DNA from: an uncultured Oscillospiraceae bacterium
GTDB lineage: Bacteria > Bacillota > Clostridia > Oscillospirales > Ruminococcaceae
NCBI GenBank assembly: GCA_910587135.1
Contig: CAJULF010000019.1
Coordinates: forward strand, 1-52,441
Reading direction: 5' to 3'
DNA length: 52,441 bases
Shown here: one piece after another, positions 1 to 7,773 of the stretch
How the letters are laid out: every line of letters begins with the position of its first letter
Numbering within the stretch: position 1 is the stretch's first letter
Program-made: the position numbers and the translations under genes
The notes under the pieces: model-generated
What the model was told of the DNA's origin: nothing
The model's database searches: none
The model's input: only the letters and a program-made list of their open reading frames with translations

Positions 1-149
1 TTTTACAAAATATGCTGCTTGATTTTGGCAAGGTTTAATTGGGGGAACAATAACAAAATTGCAGTTCTTTTGGCATAAGGTTATTGTCATCTACTTTACT
101 AACGTCCCTTTTTATCGAAAAAACGAATTTTGACTTTCCAAACATTATG

Positions 150-178
150 TTGACAGAAGTATAAATTTTTGATATAAT
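150..178 (+). promoter_or_regulatory. sigma-A type promoter, target unclear
   Basis: TTGACA at 150-155 and TATAAT at 173-178 are separated by exactly 17 bases, a full consensus match. No convincing complete gene follows before the second promoter at 441, so the transcript from this site may be a leader, a small RNA or the relic of a lost gene. The rest of 1-440 is AT-rich and holds only the FN3-like remnant at 294-377. Confidence 0.6.
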
Positions 179-293
179 GAACCCAAAACTAATATACATA
201 TTTCATATATAATTTGAAATCATATGTCGGTTTGGTGGTTTTTCAATCGGCTGCATAGGGCATCTTCGGTTAATCCCGGAAAATTTTTTTCCC

Positions 294-377
294 GGAAGCT
301 ATTTCTCCTATGCGGCGCGGAACGCCTACGACGGAAAGGGCAGCGGAGAGTTCAGTGAAATTAAAGTGTATGTTTTG
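294..377 (+). pseudogene. fragment resembling the end of a fibronectin type III domain
   Basis: The frame beginning at 294 reads GSYFSYAARNAYDGKG and continues GSGEFSEIKVYVL. The Y-x-Y-x-x-R-x-x-YDGKG and S-E-F-S spacing is what one sees in the last two strands of fibronectin type III repeats from secreted Ruminococcus-type proteins. Nothing upstream in the same frame (open only from 213) resembles the first half of the domain, and the frame then runs into unrelated sequence. I read it as a relic of a deleted secreted-protein gene; chance resemblance is possible. Confidence 0.35.
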
Positions 378-440
378 CGCTGCAAAACGAAGTGTCATTC
401 AATATATCGGATATTTTATCAATTTTTCACAAAAATAACC

Positions 441-469
441 TTGAAAAATAAATCGTTGTGTGGTATAAT
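441..469 (+). promoter_or_regulatory. promoter of the zinc-ribbon gene
   Basis: TTGAAA at 441-446 and TATAAT at 464-469 have a 17-base spacer. The gene starting at 600 is the first downstream, giving a leader of roughly 125 bases that contains no clear terminator. Confidence 0.7.
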
Positions 470-599
470 GAATACAAGGCATAAAGCGTCCGGAATAATT
501 CTCGTTTTGCGCGGAAATGTGAGTATGTGGCGCTTGGGACGCAGTGTCTATTGACAGTGTGCGCTATGTGGCGGCGCGCGGCTGAAAGGAGTTTTTACT

Positions 600-1043
600 A
601 TGAGTTTCTTAGACGATGTATTTAACACTACCAAAAATGTCGCGGCGGCGGCAGGCAAGAAGACCGACGTTGCGGTGCAGATCTCCAAGCTGAAAATCAA
701 GGAGGCACAGGTAAACGGCGATATCAAGGCAAAATTCGAGAAGCTGGGCGCGTTGATCTATCAGATGAAAAAAACCGACGAGAAGGACAGCGAGGCTTTC
801 GATGCACTGGTTGCCGAGCTTGACGAGTGCTATGCCAAACTTGACGAGATTAGCGAGAAGGTCGACGAATACAAGAACGAGGTTTCCTGTCCCGATTGCG
901 GCGTCAAGACCAAAAGGGACAACAATTTCTGCCCTAAGTGCGGCGCAAAGCTGCCCGAGCGTCCAGTTGAGCCCGAAGAGCCGATTGAGGAAGCGGCTGA
1001 GGTCGAAGTTGAGGAAACAACTGAGGATAAGGGCGAGGAATAA
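600..1043 (+). CDS. coiled-coil zinc-ribbon protein
   Basis: The 147-residue protein has a helical, charged N-terminal two thirds (about residues 20-95, likely coiled coil) followed by a zinc ribbon with C97-x2-C100 and C111-x2-C114, and ends in a Glu/Pro/Val-rich acidic tail. There is no signal peptide or membrane segment, so it should be cytosolic. Proteins of this build are common in Clostridia and usually carry only a zinc-ribbon annotation; the function is unknown. The start is supported by AAAGGAG just upstream of ATG 600. Its N-terminus (MSFLDDVF) is loosely similar to the decayed gene at 51672 (MSFFQNIS). Confidence 0.8.
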   Translation: MSFLDDVFNTTKNVAAAAGKKTDVAVQISKLKIKEAQVNGDIKAKFEKLGALIYQMKKTDEKDSEAFDALVAELDECYAKLDEISEKVDEYKNEVSCPDCGVKTKRDNNFCPKCGAKLPERPVEPEEPIEEAAEVEVEETTEDKGEE

Positions 1044-1131
1044 GAGGTATAGAGCGGCGGTGCCTGCGGAAAGGCGATAGCCGTTCTGCGGGCGCTGATA
1101 CGAAATTTCTGTGAAAGGAATAATCCGAAAT

Positions 1132-2097
1132 ATGGCTGAGCTTAGATGGAATCCGTTGATAAACGATTGGGTGATGATCGCCTCGCACAGGCAGAATCGT
1201 CCCCAGATGCCCAAGGACTGGTGTCCTTTCTGCCCGAGCGGCGGAAAAGTGCCGGATTATGAGGTGCTGGAGTACGACAATGATTTCCCCGCGCTTTCGC
1301 AGACACCGCCCGAGCCAGACGATGTGGCAAACGACTTTTTCAAGGTCGCTCCCGCTTACGGAAAATGCGAGGTAATACTGTATTCTCCCGAGCATACCAA
1401 AACGCTCAAGGAACTTCCGCAGGCTCATGTCGAAAAGCTGGTCGGTCTGTGGTGCGAGAGGTTTGAGGTGCTGAGGGCGGATGAAAAGATAAAGTTCGTG
1501 TTTATTTTCGAGAACCGCGGCGATGTGGTGGGCGTTACAATGCCTCACCCCCACGGTCAGATATACGGATACAGCTTTATACCGAAGAAGCTGCAGCTTG
1601 AGGATGAAGCCTACCGCAAAAGCATGGAAAACGGAAAGTGCCTGTGCTGCAATATGCTGGACCACGAAAAGGCGGACGGTCGGAGGATCATCTTCGAGAA
1701 CGACAGCTTTACGGTGTTCCTGCCGTTCTTCTGTGAATATCCTTACGGGATATACATAATGGCAAAGCGGCATGTTCAGTACATTTCCGAGCTTAACGAC
1801 AAGGAGCGTTCCGACCTTGCGGATATCGTACGTAAGAGCGCGGGAACCCTTGACAGCCTGTTCGGGTACAATTTCCCCTATATGATGTGTATGTACAACG
1901 CGCCCGTGAATAGCGGCGATGTGTCGCACCATCATTTCCACATTGCTTTCTATCCGCCCATGAGAAGCGCGGAAAAGCAGAAATTCAACGCTTCCAGCGA
2001 AACTGGTGCGTGGGCGCACTGCAATCCCACTGCTCCCGAGGCTACCGCGCAGGAGCTGAGAGAAGCCTATAAGAGGTTTCTGGAGAGCGAAGAGTAA
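1132..2097 (+). CDS. galT: galactose-1-phosphate uridylyltransferase
   Basis: The enzyme exchanges UMP between UDP-glucose and galactose-1-phosphate in the Leloir pathway. The catalytic HPH triad followed by G-Q is at residues 139-143 (H141 is expected to be the uridylylated nucleophile). A zinc-site C-x2-C lies in the WCPFC segment, and the C-terminal half has the family SHHHFHIAFYPP strand. At 321 residues it has the usual length. I start at ATG 1132, with GAAAGGA 13 bases upstream, although an in-frame GTG exists at 1111. No galK or galE is adjacent, so the gene is unlinked from the rest of the pathway in this window. A strong terminator follows at 2116. Confidence 0.93.
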   Translation: MAELRWNPLINDWVMIASHRQNRPQMPKDWCPFCPSGGKVPDYEVLEYDNDFPALSQTPPEPDDVANDFFKVAPAYGKCEVILYSPEHTKTLKELPQAHVEKLVGLWCERFEVLRADEKIKFVFIFENRGDVVGVTMPHPHGQIYGYSFIPKKLQLEDEAYRKSMENGKCLCCNMLDHEKADGRRIIFENDSFTVFLPFFCEYPYGIYIMAKRHVQYISELNDKERSDLADIVRKSAGTLDSLFGYNFPYMMCMYNAPVNSGDVSHHHFHIAFYPPMRSAEKQKFNASSETGAWAHCNPTAPEATAQELREAYKRFLESEE

Positions 2098-2115
2098 ATA
2101 ATTTTGAAGTATTGT

Positions 2116-2154
2116 CGGTCAAGCGCGCTAATAAGGAGCTTGACCGTCTTTTTT
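2116..2154 (+). terminator. Rho-independent terminator after galT
   Basis: A perfect 9-bp stem, CGGTCAAGC (2116-2124) with GCTTGACCG (2138-2146), is followed by a T-rich run. The T-run ends only about 15 bases before the start codon of the next gene and directly abuts its ribosome binding site. Confidence 0.8.
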
Positions 2155-2169
2155 CGGGAGGAGAAATTC

Positions 2170-2757
2170 ATGAAGTTTGACAAGGAACGGCTTTTTTGGG
2201 TTCACGAGCCTGAAAGCTATAAGATAGGCGATGACAGAATAGTGATTACTACCGCGCCGGAAACGGACTTCTGGAGAAGAACCTATTACGGTTTTTGTCA
2301 TGACAATGCCCCTGCACTGCTTATCAAAACAGATGAGCGCTATTTTTCATTTGGGGTAAGAACCGATTTTAATTTCAGCAAGCGTTTTGACCAGTGCGGC
2401 ATAATGATTTACCAGAATGAGGAAAACAGCGTCAAGGTTGGCGTGGAGTACCACAATGAGAGGGAGCAGTGGCTTGGTAGCGTTGTGACGAACAATGGGT
2501 TTTCGGATTGGGCAACCACGATTATACCGCCGCAGCAGGATCATATGTATCTGCGAGTAAGCCGCCGCGAGAGCGATTTCCTTATTGAAAACTCCGCTGA
2601 TGGTGTGAATTACAACCAGATGAGAATAACTCATTTGTGCGAGGGCAGCGGTGAGATCAATATCGGTCTTTTTGCGTGCAGCGCCGAGGACGGTTCTTTT
2701 GATGCGGTATTCACGGAATTCGGTTTTACCGACTGTAAATGGGAAGCGCATAAATAG
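2170..2757 (+). CDS. DUF1349-like concanavalin-type protein
   Basis: This 195-residue cytosolic protein has the look of the DUF1349 family (jelly-roll fold). Signs are the early W-x-x-P motif, F-W-R-R-T-Y-Y-G-F, the D-Q-C-G-I-M-I-Y core strand and a late I-G-L-F-A-C-S strand. Homologs are often described as regulators of enolase protein 1-like or carbohydrate-binding-like, but the activity is not established. ATG 2170 is chosen because GGGAGGAG sits seven bases upstream; a longer reading from 2104 would run through the galT terminator. The absence of an obvious promoter between that terminator and the gene implies read-through or a promoter inside galT. Confidence 0.75.
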   Translation: MKFDKERLFWVHEPESYKIGDDRIVITTAPETDFWRRTYYGFCHDNAPALLIKTDERYFSFGVRTDFNFSKRFDQCGIMIYQNEENSVKVGVEYHNEREQWLGSVVTNNGFSDWATTIIPPQQDHMYLRVSRRESDFLIENSADGVNYNQMRITHLCEGSGEINIGLFACSAEDGSFDAVFTEFGFTDCKWEAHK

Positions 2758-2817
2758 CCATTGAGGATAGACTATCCGCAAGTCTTGACCGTGGAGCTGT
2801 TTTTGGGGGATGTAATA

Positions 2818-3093
2818 TTGAAATATAAGCTTAGTACGGATTACACCGCAGAAGAAATCGGTTTTCTTGCGCGGAACAACTGCGAGATTCTCCCGGAAAT
2901 AAGGCTCGGAAAAACCGATTTCTCCGATAACGAAACTCCGCGGAGAATGTTTAGGTACGGCGGTGAATATATTGCTGAAATTATTGACGACGAAAGCGGA
3001 GAGCCAGTTTGGGCGGTTTTGTCAAAATTCAGGGGAGTATATGGGTTTACGGCTTTTTACAGCGATTTGCGGGCGTTGGAGAATGGTTTGTGA
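2818..3093 (+). CDS. hypothetical protein, 91 residues, TTG start
   Basis: I do not recognise this small soluble protein. It is acidic, with a D-D-E-S-G-E-P-V-W-A-V-L segment that looks like a beta hairpin. The frame is open from TTG 2761, but GGGGGA at 2805-2810 lies seven bases before TTG 2818, so the shorter product is preferred. It is followed after 13 bases by the acetyltransferase-deaminase gene and is probably co-transcribed with the DUF1349-like gene. Confidence 0.55.
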   Translation: MKYKLSTDYTAEEIGFLARNNCEILPEIRLGKTDFSDNETPRRMFRYGGEYIAEIIDDESGEPVWAVLSKFRGVYGFTAFYSDLRALENGL

Positions 3094-3106
3094 CAGGAGA
3101 AAGGCA

Positions 3107-4063
3107 ATGGAATATTATAACGACGGAGAAATTATTATAAGAGATCTGGAGGAGCGGGATATTGCGGGGATTGTCGCGTGTGAACTCGCGCAGGGGTGGC
3201 ATTCCGTAAAAGATAAGTATGAAATGAGATTGAAAGACAGCCGTGAGGGACGGTCAGTTGCTTTTGCGGCGGAATACAGGGGAGAAATAGCCGGTTACAT
3301 AAATTTATACAGAAGCGCGGGAGGAGCGTTTTCGGGCAAGGGTATTCCAGAGATAGTCGATTTCGGCGTACTTGAGAAATTCCGATGCCGCGGTATAGGC
3401 GGCAGGCTGATGGATATCGCGGAGCAAGCCGCGGGAAAATACAGCGGCACGGTATGTTTGGGCGTGGGTCTGCACAGCGGTTACGGCAGCGCTCAGAGAA
3501 TGTATGTAAAGCGAGGCTATATCCCCGACGGCAGCGGCGTGTGGTATAGGGATTCCGTATGCGGTCAGCACGCAGATTGCCGCAACGACGATGATCTTGT
3601 TATGTATATGTCAAAAGAGTTAAAAGCGCCGCGTTCTTTTAGGAGCGGATATATGAACAAGGAAGAAAATATGAACATCTGGGAAGAGCTTTATGCAGCG
3701 GCAAAATATGTACAAAACAACAGAAAAATCTCCGATTATGTGGATGCGGGGGGCGTATCCGCGGCGGTGCTGTCCGCTTCGGGGAAGATATACACGGGTG
3801 TGTGTATAGACACCTGCTCCACCTTGGGTATATGCGCGGAGCGCAACGCTATTTTCAATATGATAACAAACGGAGAGAGCGAGATATTAAAGGTGCTGGC
3901 GATAATGCCCGACGGAAGATCGGGCGCTCCCTGCGGAGCCTGCCGCGAGCTTATGGTGCAGCTTATGCCCAAGAAGTACAAGGATATCGAGATCATGCTT
4001 GACTATGAAAATATGAAGACGTTAACGTTGGGAGAGCTTACGCCCGAATGGTGGATAAAATGA
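3107..4063 (+). CDS. GNAT acetyltransferase fused to cytidine deaminase-like enzyme
   Basis: One 318-residue frame carries two enzymes. Residues 1 to about 170 are a GNAT domain: the acetyl-CoA loop is R-C-R-G-I-G-G-R-L (Q/R-x-x-G-x-G/A pattern), followed by the S-A-Q-R-M-Y-x-K-R-G-Y helix. Residues 183-318 are a small cytidine/blasticidin deaminase-fold protein with the zinc motifs C-A-E-R-N and P-C-G-A-C-R-E; Cys in place of His in the first motif is the three-cysteine class. The GNAT start (ATG 3107) has AGGAGAAAGG upstream. An AGGAG at 3641 and in-frame ATG 3653 sit exactly at the junction, so the deaminase could also be made alone. Substrates are unknown; nucleoside salvage or drug inactivation are possibilities only. 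Confidence 0.8.
   Translation: MEYYNDGEIIIRDLEERDIAGIVACELAQGWHSVKDKYEMRLKDSREGRSVAFAAEYRGEIAGYINLYRSAGGAFSGKGIPEIVDFGVLEKFRCRGIGGRLMDIAEQAAGKYSGTVCLGVGLHSGYGSAQRMYVKRGYIPDGSGVWYRDSVCGQHADCRNDDDLVMYMSKELKAPRSFRSGYMNKEENMNIWEELYAAAKYVQNNRKISDYVDAGGVSAAVLSASGKIYTGVCIDTCSTLGICAERNAIFNMITNGESEILKVLAIMPDGRSGAPCGACRELMVQLMPKKYKDIEIMLDYENMKTLTLGELTPEWWIK
3641..3655 (+). promoter_or_regulatory. internal ribosome binding site and start of the deaminase part
   Basis: AGGAG (3641-3645) followed by seven bases and ATG (3653-3655), in frame with the upstream acetyltransferase. This is as good as the start sites of neighbouring genes. It suggests the two domains were separate genes whose stop codon was lost, or that both fused and free deaminase are produced. 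Confidence 0.6.
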
Positions 4064-4341
4064 GCGGCAGCGAGCGAAAAGCTCGGGAGCATTACGCATG
4101 GCTTGAAATAACCGCGGAAAGTCCCGAGGTGCTGCATGAGATAACTCTCACCTATATCAAGGTTTTGTCGGGACATGGTGCGTGGGATTTTGAAATAAAG
4201 TTTCATGACAGCAAAAAGAATGTCGTTATTTTTCAATATAACGGCGGGATAGCCGCTGCAGACGCGATATCAAAGCTGCCGCGCTTCGGCTGTGAATACA
4301 ACGTAAAATCGGACTGGAAATATCAGACTGATTCAAATTGA
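4060..4341 (+). CDS. hypothetical protein, 93 residues
   Basis: This is a small soluble protein of unknown function. Its ATG (4060) overlaps the TGA of the acetyltransferase-deaminase gene as ATGA, which points to translational coupling; GGTGGA just upstream could act as the ribosome binding site. An earlier in-frame ATG at 4048 exists. A hairpin with GC-rich stem at 4344 closes the unit. Confidence 0.6.
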   Translation: MSGSERKAREHYAWLEITAESPEVLHEITLTYIKVLSGHGAWDFEIKFHDSKKNVVIFQYNGGIAAADAISKLPRFGCEYNVKSDWKYQTDSN

Positions 4342-4343
4342 AT

Positions 4344-4378
4344 TACCCGCGGGAAGTGTCCCTGCGGGTATTGCTTTG
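4344..4378 (+). terminator. probable terminator
   Basis: TACCCGC (4344-4350) pairs with GCGGGTA (4364-4370), extended inside by GGG/CCC, followed by a moderately T-rich TTGCTTTGT. It ends the 2170-4341 gene group. Confidence 0.55.
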
Positions 4379-4453
4379 TAAATATTACCCGGTTTGCATA
4401 TGTGTTGATTTGGGCTGTTATGCTTTTAAGTCATGTTGATAAGAAGTAAATTG

Positions 4454-4560
4454 TTTAAAATAATTTCAAAATTTCCGCAAGCACTCTCCTTTCACTCACT
4501 GCGGGCGATTGCGGGAACCGGTCGGAATTTGCTTAGCAAATTCCGACTCTTTTTGAAATT
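4454..4560 (-). repeat. palindromic intergenic repeat, copy A
   Basis: On the minus strand this copy shows the full plan of the family. An outer arm GAATTTCAAAA is matched at the other end by a degenerate TTTTGAAATTA. Hairpin 1 has 12-bp perfect arms (GTCGGAATTTGC / GCAAATTCCGAC). Hairpin 2 is closed by CCGCAA/TTGCGG. It lies in the gap between the 93-residue gene and speD. Confidence 0.75.
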
Positions 4561-4634
4561 CCGATACATCAATATTATGTTGCTATTGAATAAAAATATC
4601 AGACTGTATACAAAGGTTGACCAAGGGCGAATTA

Positions 4635-4790
4635 TTTTAAAAAATTTCAAAATTTCCGTTAGTCATACTCCGTTACGCTACGCTTCACTCCGCATGCCTA
4701 ACGGAAACCGCGCGCGTTTGCGTTCGCAAACGCACGACTTTTTGAAATTTAATGCGCCGACATTGCGTGGCAAATAGGCTTTTTCTACAG
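4635..4790 (-). repeat. palindromic intergenic repeat, copy B with conserved flank
   Basis: Minus orientation. Outer arms are AATTTCAAAA/TTTTGAAATT. Hairpin 1 is GCGTTTGCG/CGCAAACGC. Hairpin 2 is closed by CCGTTA/TAACGG, where other copies use CCGCAA/TTGCGG. Bases 4751-4790 hold a roughly 40-base flank that recurs at 20346-20385 in the opposite orientation (shared TGTAGAAAAAGCCTATT and CGCAATGTCGGCGCAT). Together with copy A it fills most of the 4342-4927 gap. Confidence 0.75.
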
Positions 4791-4815
4791 ACTGAAATAT
4801 TTTTTCAAAAAACCA

Positions 4816-4844
4816 TTGCAAAAAAACGCATAATATGTTATAAT
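4816..4844 (+). promoter_or_regulatory. promoter of the polyamine operon
   Basis: TTGCAA (4816-4821) and TATAAT (4839-4844) with a 17-base spacer. The transcript would start near 4851 and run into speD. Confidence 0.75.
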
Positions 4845-4894
4845 CACTTTAACTGTGGGAATACAATATCCGCAGAATATATCCGCAGGGAAAA

Positions 4895-4916
4895 CGCGCC
4901 GAATCAAAAAGGCGCG
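4895..4916 (+). other. leader hairpin before speD
   Basis: CGCGCC (4895-4900) and GGCGCG (4911-4916) form a short GC-rich stem with a ten-base A-rich loop, ending 11 bases before the first candidate start of speD. No T-run follows, so it is not a terminator; it could influence translation initiation. Just upstream the motif TATCCGCAG occurs twice. Confidence 0.4.
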
Positions 4917-4927
4917 CCTGTGAGAGC

Positions 4928-5758
4928 ATGAAAGGCGTGATGATAGGGTTGGAGAAAAAGCTTTCTCTGTATGGCTTTAACAACCTCACCAAAACACTTA
5001 GCTTCAACATTTATGATGTGTGCTATGCAAAAAGTGAGAGGGAGCAGCGGGATTATATTGCGTATATCGACGAGCAGTATAACTCCGAACGGCTTACGGG
5101 AATACTCTGCGACGTTACCGCGAAAATAGGCGCGACTGTTCTGAATATATCCAAGCAGGACTATGAGCCGCAGGGAGCTTCCGTAAACGTTCTCTTTGCG
5201 GAGGGTCATGTCGACCCCTCCCATATTGACGAATCCTGCAACGGGGGCAGGGGTCTGTTTCAGGACAGCTTCGGAAATACTGTCCACGCACATCTTGACA
5301 AGAGTCATATAACGGTGCATACTTTTCCCGAATATCACCCCGATAAGGCAATATCCACATTTCGTGTGGATATCGACGTTGCGACCTGCGGAGAGATTTC
5401 GCCGCTTAACACGCTGGATTACCTTATCGGCAGCTTTGACTCGGATATAATCACTATCGACTATCGCGTGCGCGGATTTACGCGGGATGTGTCGGGCAAA
5501 AAGTGCTTTATGGATAATCCCATGACTTCCATTCAGGACTTTATTGCTCCCGAAACTCTGACCCGTTACGACGCGATAGACGTTAACGTATACCAATCCA
5601 ATATCTTCCACACCAAGATGCTCATTAAGGAAATTGAACTTCAGAACTATCTCTTCAATGCGGATGTTTACGAGATACACCCGCAGGAGCGGCTTGCAAT
5701 TACAAACAGCCTGCGCCGTGAGATGATAGAGATATTCAGCGGCATGAACATTTATTGA
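4928..5758 (+). CDS. speD: S-adenosylmethionine decarboxylase proenzyme (E. coli type)
   Basis: The product makes decarboxylated SAM, the aminopropyl donor for spermidine. Large parts read like E. coli SpeD: L-x-G-F-N-N-L-T-K near the N-terminus, R-Q/K-Q-D-Y-E-P-Q-G-A-S, T-I-D-Y-R-V-R-G-F-T-R-D, and D-V-N-V-Y-Q-x-N-I-F-H-T-K. The self-cleavage site is in H-L-D-K-S-H; the serine (residue 126 from ATG 4928) should become the pyruvoyl cofactor. The start is uncertain: ATG 4928 has a poor ribosome site, while GTG 4937 or ATG 4940 follow AAAGG. At 264-276 residues it has normal length. First gene of the polyamine operon. Confidence 0.95.
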   Translation: MKGVMIGLEKKLSLYGFNNLTKTLSFNIYDVCYAKSEREQRDYIAYIDEQYNSERLTGILCDVTAKIGATVLNISKQDYEPQGASVNVLFAEGHVDPSHIDESCNGGRGLFQDSFGNTVHAHLDKSHITVHTFPEYHPDKAISTFRVDIDVATCGEISPLNTLDYLIGSFDSDIITIDYRVRGFTRDVSGKKCFMDNPMTSIQDFIAPETLTRYDAIDVNVYQSNIFHTKMLIKEIELQNYLFNADVYEIHPQERLAITNSLRREMIEIFSGMNIY

Positions 5759-5786
5759 GTTGATTTTGATGTGTGGGGTGAGGGAA

Positions 5787-7238
5787 ATGAAGCTTGACCA
5801 GAGCCGAGCTCCGCTGTACGAGGCGATGAGGGAGCACAGGCTCAACCGCGTGGTGCCGTTTGATGTGCCGGGGCACAAGGGCGGGCGCGGCAACAGAACG
5901 CTTACGGAGTTTCTGGGGGAAAACTGCCTTAAAAACGACGTGAACTCCATGAAGCCGTTGGACAATCTCTGCCACCCCGTTTCCGTGATAAAGCAGGCGC
6001 AGGAGCTTGCCGCGGACGCATTCGGGGCGGAAAACGCTATTTTTATTGTAAACGGAGCGACGGGCGCGGTTCAGGCGATGATAATGTCGCTGTGCAAGGC
6101 GGGGGATAAGATAATTTTGCCGCGGAACGTACATAGAAGCGCCATCAACGCGTTGGTAGTGTGCGGCGCGGTTCCCGTTTATGTGAACCCCGGGGTGAAC
6201 AGCGGGCTTGGCATACCTTTGGGAATGACCCCCGAGGAGGTAGAGAGGGCTGTAATTGCCAATCCCGACGCAAAGGCGGTGCTGGTGAACAATCCCACAT
6301 ACTACGGTATATGCTCGGATCTGAAAAAAATCGTTGAGATCGCGCACAGGCACGGGCTTAAGGTGCTGTGCGACGAGGCGCACGGCACACATTTCTATTT
6401 CGGGGAGGGTCTTCCCGTTTCGGGCATGGCGGCGGGCGCGGATATGGCGGCGGTCTCGGTGCATAAAACGGGCGGTTCGCTTACGCAGAGCGCCCTGCTC
6501 CTGCTTGGAAAGGGAATAAATCCCGATTATGTGCGGCAGATAATCAATCTTACCCAGACCACCAGTGCAAGCTATCTGCTGATGGCTTCGCTTGATCTCG
6601 CGCGGCAGAATCTCGCTCTCAACGGCAGGGAATTTTACGCCAAGACGGTTGAATATGTGGGCTATGCGCGCAATGAAATAAACGCGGCGGGCGGGTATTA
6701 TGCCTTTGGAAGCGAGCTTTGCGACGGCGGGGCTTTTTACGCTTTTGACTGCACAAAGCTGTCCATACACACGCGTGCGATGGGGCTGGCGGGCATAGAG
6801 GTGTATGACCTGCTGCGCGACGAATACGGTATCCAGATAGAATTCGGGGATATCGGCAATATATTGGCTATAATCACAGGCGGCGACAGAACGCTCGAGA
6901 TAGAGCGGCTGCTGTCCGCGCTGTCGGAGATAAAGCGGCTGTATGGGCGCTCCCCTGTGGGACTGTACGATCACGAATACATAAATCCAATAGTAGATAT
7001 GCCCCCGCAGACAGCATTCTACGCGGAGCGGGAAACGATGTCGATAGAAAGCGCCGCGGGCAGGATATGCAGCGAATTTGTTATGTGCTATCCTCCTGGT
7101 ATCCCTATTTTAGCGCCGGGCGAGCGCATAACCGCCGATATTCTCGACTACATAGCATTCGCAAAGGAAAAGGGGTGCTCGCTGACGGGCTGCCGAGATA
7201 TGCGGGTGGAAATGCTGGACGTTGTAAAATATGCGTAA
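5787..7238 (+). CDS. speA: PLP-dependent arginine/lysine/ornithine decarboxylase (SpeA-like)
   Basis: A 483-residue fold-type I decarboxylase of the Orn/Lys/Arg class, matching the compact B. subtilis SpeA type rather than the long E. coli enzymes. Visible marks are the N-terminal D-V-P-G-H-K-G-G, G-A-T-G-A-V-Q-A cofactor loop, D-E-A-H-G-T-H, and S-V-H-K-T-G-G with K227 expected to bind PLP. A C-terminal C-Y-P-P-G-I-P segment is also present. It would supply agmatine, putrescine or cadaverine, but the sequence alone does not settle the substrate. No agmatinase or agmatine ureohydrolase is in the window. ATG 5787 follows GGGTGAGGG; it lies 28 bases after speD in the same operon. Confidence 0.88.
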   Translation: MKLDQSRAPLYEAMREHRLNRVVPFDVPGHKGGRGNRTLTEFLGENCLKNDVNSMKPLDNLCHPVSVIKQAQELAADAFGAENAIFIVNGATGAVQAMIMSLCKAGDKIILPRNVHRSAINALVVCGAVPVYVNPGVNSGLGIPLGMTPEEVERAVIANPDAKAVLVNNPTYYGICSDLKKIVEIAHRHGLKVLCDEAHGTHFYFGEGLPVSGMAAGADMAAVSVHKTGGSLTQSALLLLGKGINPDYVRQIINLTQTTSASYLLMASLDLARQNLALNGREFYAKTVEYVGYARNEINAAGGYYAFGSELCDGGAFYAFDCTKLSIHTRAMGLAGIEVYDLLRDEYGIQIEFGDIGNILAIITGGDRTLEIERLLSALSEIKRLYGRSPVGLYDHEYINPIVDMPPQTAFYAERETMSIESAAGRICSEFVMCYPPGIPILAPGERITADILDYIAFAKEKGCSLTGCRDMRVEMLDVVKYA

Positions 7239-7271
7239 AACGGAGGAACGGTTTGCGGATATGAATGTTTG

Positions 7272-7298
7272 AAGCAAGCGGTTTTATCTGCTTTTTTG
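7272..7298 (+). terminator. weak terminator or attenuator inside the polyamine operon
   Basis: AAGCA (7272-7276) can pair with TGCTT (7289-7293) and is followed by a run of T. The stem is short, so partial termination between the decarboxylase and the DUF4375 genes is the most one can suggest. Confidence 0.3.
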
Positions 7299-7319
7299 TA
7301 TAGTTTGAACAGGAGGTTA

Positions 7320-7772
7320 ATGATGGAAGATTTTACAAAATTATGGGACGATTATTCAATCAAATTTAACGGAAAGCTGATCTACGAATGTGAGAACGAC
7401 TGGAAAAAGCTCGACACTGACGAGCAGGAGATAGCCGCGCTTTGGAAACTGGTCGTTGACATTAACAACGGCGGGTTCATGCAGTTTTTCTGCAACTGGG
7501 GCTATGAGTGCTACTGGTACGCAATGAGGGGTATTCAGCGGATAGGCTGCAACAGTCTGCTTCAGCTGCTCCACAATACTTATATGGATGTTCTGGACAA
7601 GTTTCGGGAGGATAAGCGGCTGACATATTATTCGGATATCTATCAATATCTAACCGAAGAGGACGAGGGTATCCTCAGAGATACGGATATCGAATTCTGG
7701 GAAAACGAGGGCGAGGCGCTCTGCAAAAGGGCTTATGAGTTTTACCACGATGAACTGAAAAAAGAGGTCTGA
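7320..7772 (+). CDS. DUF4375 (DMP19-like) protein, copy 1
   Basis: A 150-residue acidic protein with the DUF4375 signature: E-I-A-A-L-W-K-L, then N-G-G-F-x-Q-F-F-x-N-W-G, then A-M-R-G-I-x-x-I-G and a helical C-terminus ending in A-Y-E-F-Y-H-D. The family includes the Neisseria DNA-mimic protein DMP19, but most members have no known role. AGGAGG at 7311-7316 supports ATG 7320 or the adjacent ATG 7323. It is followed after one base by a clear paralog, and both lie between the decarboxylase and spermidine synthase genes. Confidence 0.78.
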   Translation: MMEDFTKLWDDYSIKFNGKLIYECENDWKKLDTDEQEIAALWKLVVDINNGGFMQFFCNWGYECYWYAMRGIQRIGCNSLLQLLHNTYMDVLDKFREDKRLTYYSDIYQYLTEEDEGILRDTDIEFWENEGEALCKRAYEFYHDELKKEV

Positions 7773-7773
7773 C

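Noticed and set aside
366..554. Short plus-strand frame starting with GTG
   Set aside because: No ribosome site; it runs across the second promoter, and only its first few codons belong to the FN3-like remnant.
934..2019. Long minus-strand open frame opposite galT
   Set aside because: It mirrors the coding frame of galT, has no ribosome site or recognisable motif, and is of low complexity. The same applies to the long minus frames at 4904-5965, 5736-6974, 9348-10328 and 18080-19069.
4433..4777. 114-codon plus-strand frame before speD
   Set aside because: It consists entirely of the two palindromic repeats A and B read in an arbitrary frame.
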